A DNA stretch of 64,000 nucleotides from positions 682,001-746,000 of the forward strand of contig NC_057376.1 of assembly GCF_016906535.1 (NCBI RefSeq). The letters run 5' to 3'. This DNA is from Rhizoctonia solani. Lineage: Eukaryota; Basidiomycota; Agaricomycetes; Cantharellales; Ceratobasidiaceae. Position numbers and translations under genes: made by a program. The notes under the pieces are model-generated. The model saw only the letters and a program-made list of their open reading frames with translations. It did no database searches and was not told where the DNA came from. Position 1 is the first letter of the stretch. Every line of letters starts with the position of its first letter. Positions 61,838 through 64,000 of the stretch are shown here, piece after piece.

Positions 61838-62472
61838 GCAAACTGTAATTACCTCACCCTTCTTGCGTGTTTCAACCTGACCTATTTGTCTTGAACAATT
61901 GGACAGTCCACATTCTCTAATCCAGTTTCTGTCATCTGTCTTGCTAGCTATTCTACCTTTGCTCAAAACAAGTGTTACATTGACCCTCCCGTAAATTTAA
62001 TATGATTGTCAGGCCGTAGCAACCTGGGTATTTGCTGTATTGTGTTGAAGAAATTGTAGACCTGATGCGCCCAACTGGCGGAGCCCTTGTCAAAAGACAG
62101 GAACGTGGTTCTACACGGACGTTTCTTCGACAAAGAAGGCGATGATATAATAATAGAGCTGCCGTGGCGGCCTTGCGGCCAATGATCGTGAATAGACCTC
62201 TTACCGATATCGAGGGCCGATAATCTACCGGGGTTCGGCCCAACTGATAGGATGGCCATGGGCGGAACAAAAACCAAATGATCACTATTATGCAGGAACG
62301 TCACTTTTTAGGTTGCGAGGACAGCATAGTATATCTGAAACCAGCATTCTGTAATAAAAGGTCCATAAATGTGATTCTCGTGATCACTTGAATCAAAGAC
62401 TTATCAGATAAAAGTACTTTCACCCTGACGATCATCGTCTCCAAGTCCTCTTCCGCATACACACCTCCACAG
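61838..62472. other. Intergenic region, nothing recognised
   Basis: About 630 bases between same-strand genes; no supported feature. Confidence 0.45.
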
Positions 62473-63209
62473 ATGGACCTCACTAATGCAGACACACCAG
62501 TCACCCAACCTGGAAGAACACGCAAAATCGTGGTTTTAATTTCGGGCTCCGGTAAGCTCATAAACTCCCAGTCCACCAAGGCATCGAATTTACGCAAACT
62601 TCAATACCAGGTTCAAATTTGCAGGCGCTCATGGATGCATGTGCCTCCGGTCGAATACCCTCTGCCAAAATCGCGTTTGTACTATCCAACCGTTCGGCAG
62701 CATACGGTCTTCAAAGAGCTGCTCAATCCTCCCCTCCTATTCCAACGGGTGTGCTTGCGTTCAAAACATATGTAAATGCGCGCGCGAAAGAGGGCGTGCA
62801 AGCGACACGAGAAGATTACGATGCAGCAGTTGCTGAGCGGATACTGAAAGAGGTTCCGGATGTGGATTTGGTGGTACTGGCAGGGTGGATGCATATCCTC
62901 AGCGAAAAGTTTTTGGATCTCATGAAGATGCCGGTGATCAACTTGCACCCGGCGCTTCCTGGTGCCTTTGATGGTGCGCATGCAATCGAAAGAGCGTATA
63001 CTGCGTTTCAAAAGGGTGAGGTCGGACACACGGGCGTGATGGTTCATCGAGTGGTCAAGGAAGTTGATCGGGGAGAGCCGATCCTTACTCGAGTTGTTGA
63101 AATCAAAAAAGAGGACTCATTGGCGGAGTTGGAGACTAGGATTCATGAAGTGGAGCATGATCTGATTGTGGAAGCTACAATTAAGGTTTTACAAGAAGAG
63201 GGGGTATGA
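62473..63209 (+). CDS. ADE8: Phosphoribosylglycinamide formyltransferase (GAR transformylase)
   Basis: Exons 62473-62551 and 62611-63209 give 225 aa. The signature start KIVVLISGSG|SNLQALMDA is restored by splicing. The rest fits PurN-type enzymes: VVLAGWMHILS, the active-site INLHPALPGAFDGAHAI (Asn, His and later Asp) and VGHTGVMVHRVVKEVDRGEPI. It transfers a formyl group from 10-formyl-THF to GAR, the third step of purine synthesis, in the cytosol. It is monofunctional, unlike animal GART. Its end lies 104 bases from the convergent P450 gene's stop. Confidence 0.95.
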
Positions 63210-63312
63210 TAAATGTGTACTAAACGAAATGTACTGAAGCAGGCGAAAGTGGAGAGATTAGTTGGGTCTGTCCTTGGTGTAAAATCAAGTATCTTACGAA
63301 CCAAAATTAGTG

Positions 63313-64000
63313 TCACACGCGAATACGAATAGCCCGAAGTGGTAGCTTGGCCGGCTTTTGCCATTCTCCGTTGGGATAAGGTCGAACCATAACACTGGAA
63401 AACAACCATTGAGCATTTCACAAAAGGCTGCTGTGGATGGCCTCACTTGTTTTCTTTTGTGATCCGCACAATGGGCTCAAAACGATATGAGGAAATCATA
63501 AAGTAGAGGAACGTTTTCATCACCATCACTATTAGGTCAGGTCAATTATATGGTAGTTAACTCATGGTGAACGACTTACTGGAGAACCTGAGTCCCATAC
63601 ACGCCTAGTGGTAAGAGCCCTTAGTGGACGATTTTGATACAAAACGAGAAATTGATACTCACCCGCGGCCCGTGTGAGAAGGTCATCATACCTCCGTATA
63701 TGCTAGGATTGGCTTTTACGGCTTCGGGAAGGTTCTCCCATCGTTCGGGCCGAAACACGTCTGCATCCTCCCCCCAAACGTCACGTACCATATTGATCCC
63801 CTCGAGGGCAATATGGACATATGTCCCTTTCTTAATATGTACGCCGTCGGCTGACAAGGTTCCGTCAGACATCTGGACGGGTTCGGAAGTAGGGATAATA
63901 TCGTCCTGCATAGCTACTCGTAGGCTACTATGTACTGGAGGAATAAATCGCAGTGATTCACGGATGATATTGTTTAGTTTGGGCAATTCGTCCAGCGAGG
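63313..64000 (-). CDS. Cytochrome P450, 3' part (runs off the window)
   Basis: Exons seen are 63663 to beyond 64000, 63580-63604, 63447-63528 and 63313-63394, about 175 residues. The K-helix ESLR (ExxR), the RDVWGEDADVFRPERW region (PERF-like) and the heme loop FSHGPRACMGLRFS with its Cys ligand are all present; the heme loop is split by the intron at 63605-63662. Its 5' end, including the membrane anchor and I-helix, lies outside the window, so the clan and substrate cannot be given. It ends RAIRIRV. Confidence 0.93.

Overview
This window is nuclear DNA from a filamentous fungus, most likely an agaricomycete basidiomycete. The evidence is short GT-AG introns of about 45-65 bp in almost every gene, dense packing with 80-260 bp between many neighbours, and protein families typical of that group (M36 fungalysins, a Zn2Cys6 regulator, a basidiomycete multi-pass membrane family). 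A Rhizoctonia/Ceratobasidiaceae-like source is a guess. All exon joins below were made by eye from splice signals and reading-frame continuity, and the exon lengths of each complete model sum to a multiple of three, except for CLASP, which is one base short (see below).

Layout. 1-3.7 kb: an intron-containing tRNA-Trp and an Sds3-type histone-deacetylase-complex subunit. 6.1-14.9 kb: three tandem same-strand fungalysin metalloprotease genes with signal peptides and intact HEYTH sites but different intron patterns. 15.9-25.3 kb: housekeeping block with LCL3-like nuclease, mitochondrial bL34, RNA polymerase I/III subunit RPAC1, a REXO-type RNA exonuclease, ceramide synthase and a class II HDAC/acetylpolyamine amidohydrolase. 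26.6-28.9 kb: a Zn2Cys6 transcription factor. 30.4-31.3 kb: a tentative Ser/Pro-rich gene. 31.3-34.7 kb: a long stretch with no gene I can support. 34.7-42.5 kb: ribosomal protein eL27, retromer VPS26, a dienelactone hydrolase and a CLASP-type TOG protein with an apparent one-base frameshift. 43.7-46.7 kb: a multi-pass membrane protein and a decayed partial copy of it. 47.8-54.4 kb: a lectin-like protein, an arrestin-like protein and COG2. 54.5-64 kb: SQS1-type R3H/G-patch protein, Hsp110, a secreted/membrane hypothetical protein, GAR formyltransferase and the 3' part of a cytochrome P450 running off the window.

No single gene cluster ties the region together. Several genes serve membrane traffic and lipids (VPS26, COG2, ceramide synthase, arrestin-like) or RNA work (RPAC1, REXO, SQS1, eL27, bL34m). 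Head-to-head pairs likely sharing promoters are LCL3/bL34m, REXO/ceramide synthase, eL27/VPS26 and COG2/SQS1. I found no defence system, CRISPR array, complete transposon or other clearly novel system. The most informative oddities are the discordant introns among the tandem proteases, GC-AG introns (two in one gene), in-frame retainable introns, a six-base terminal coding exon, the CLASP frameshift and the gene relic.
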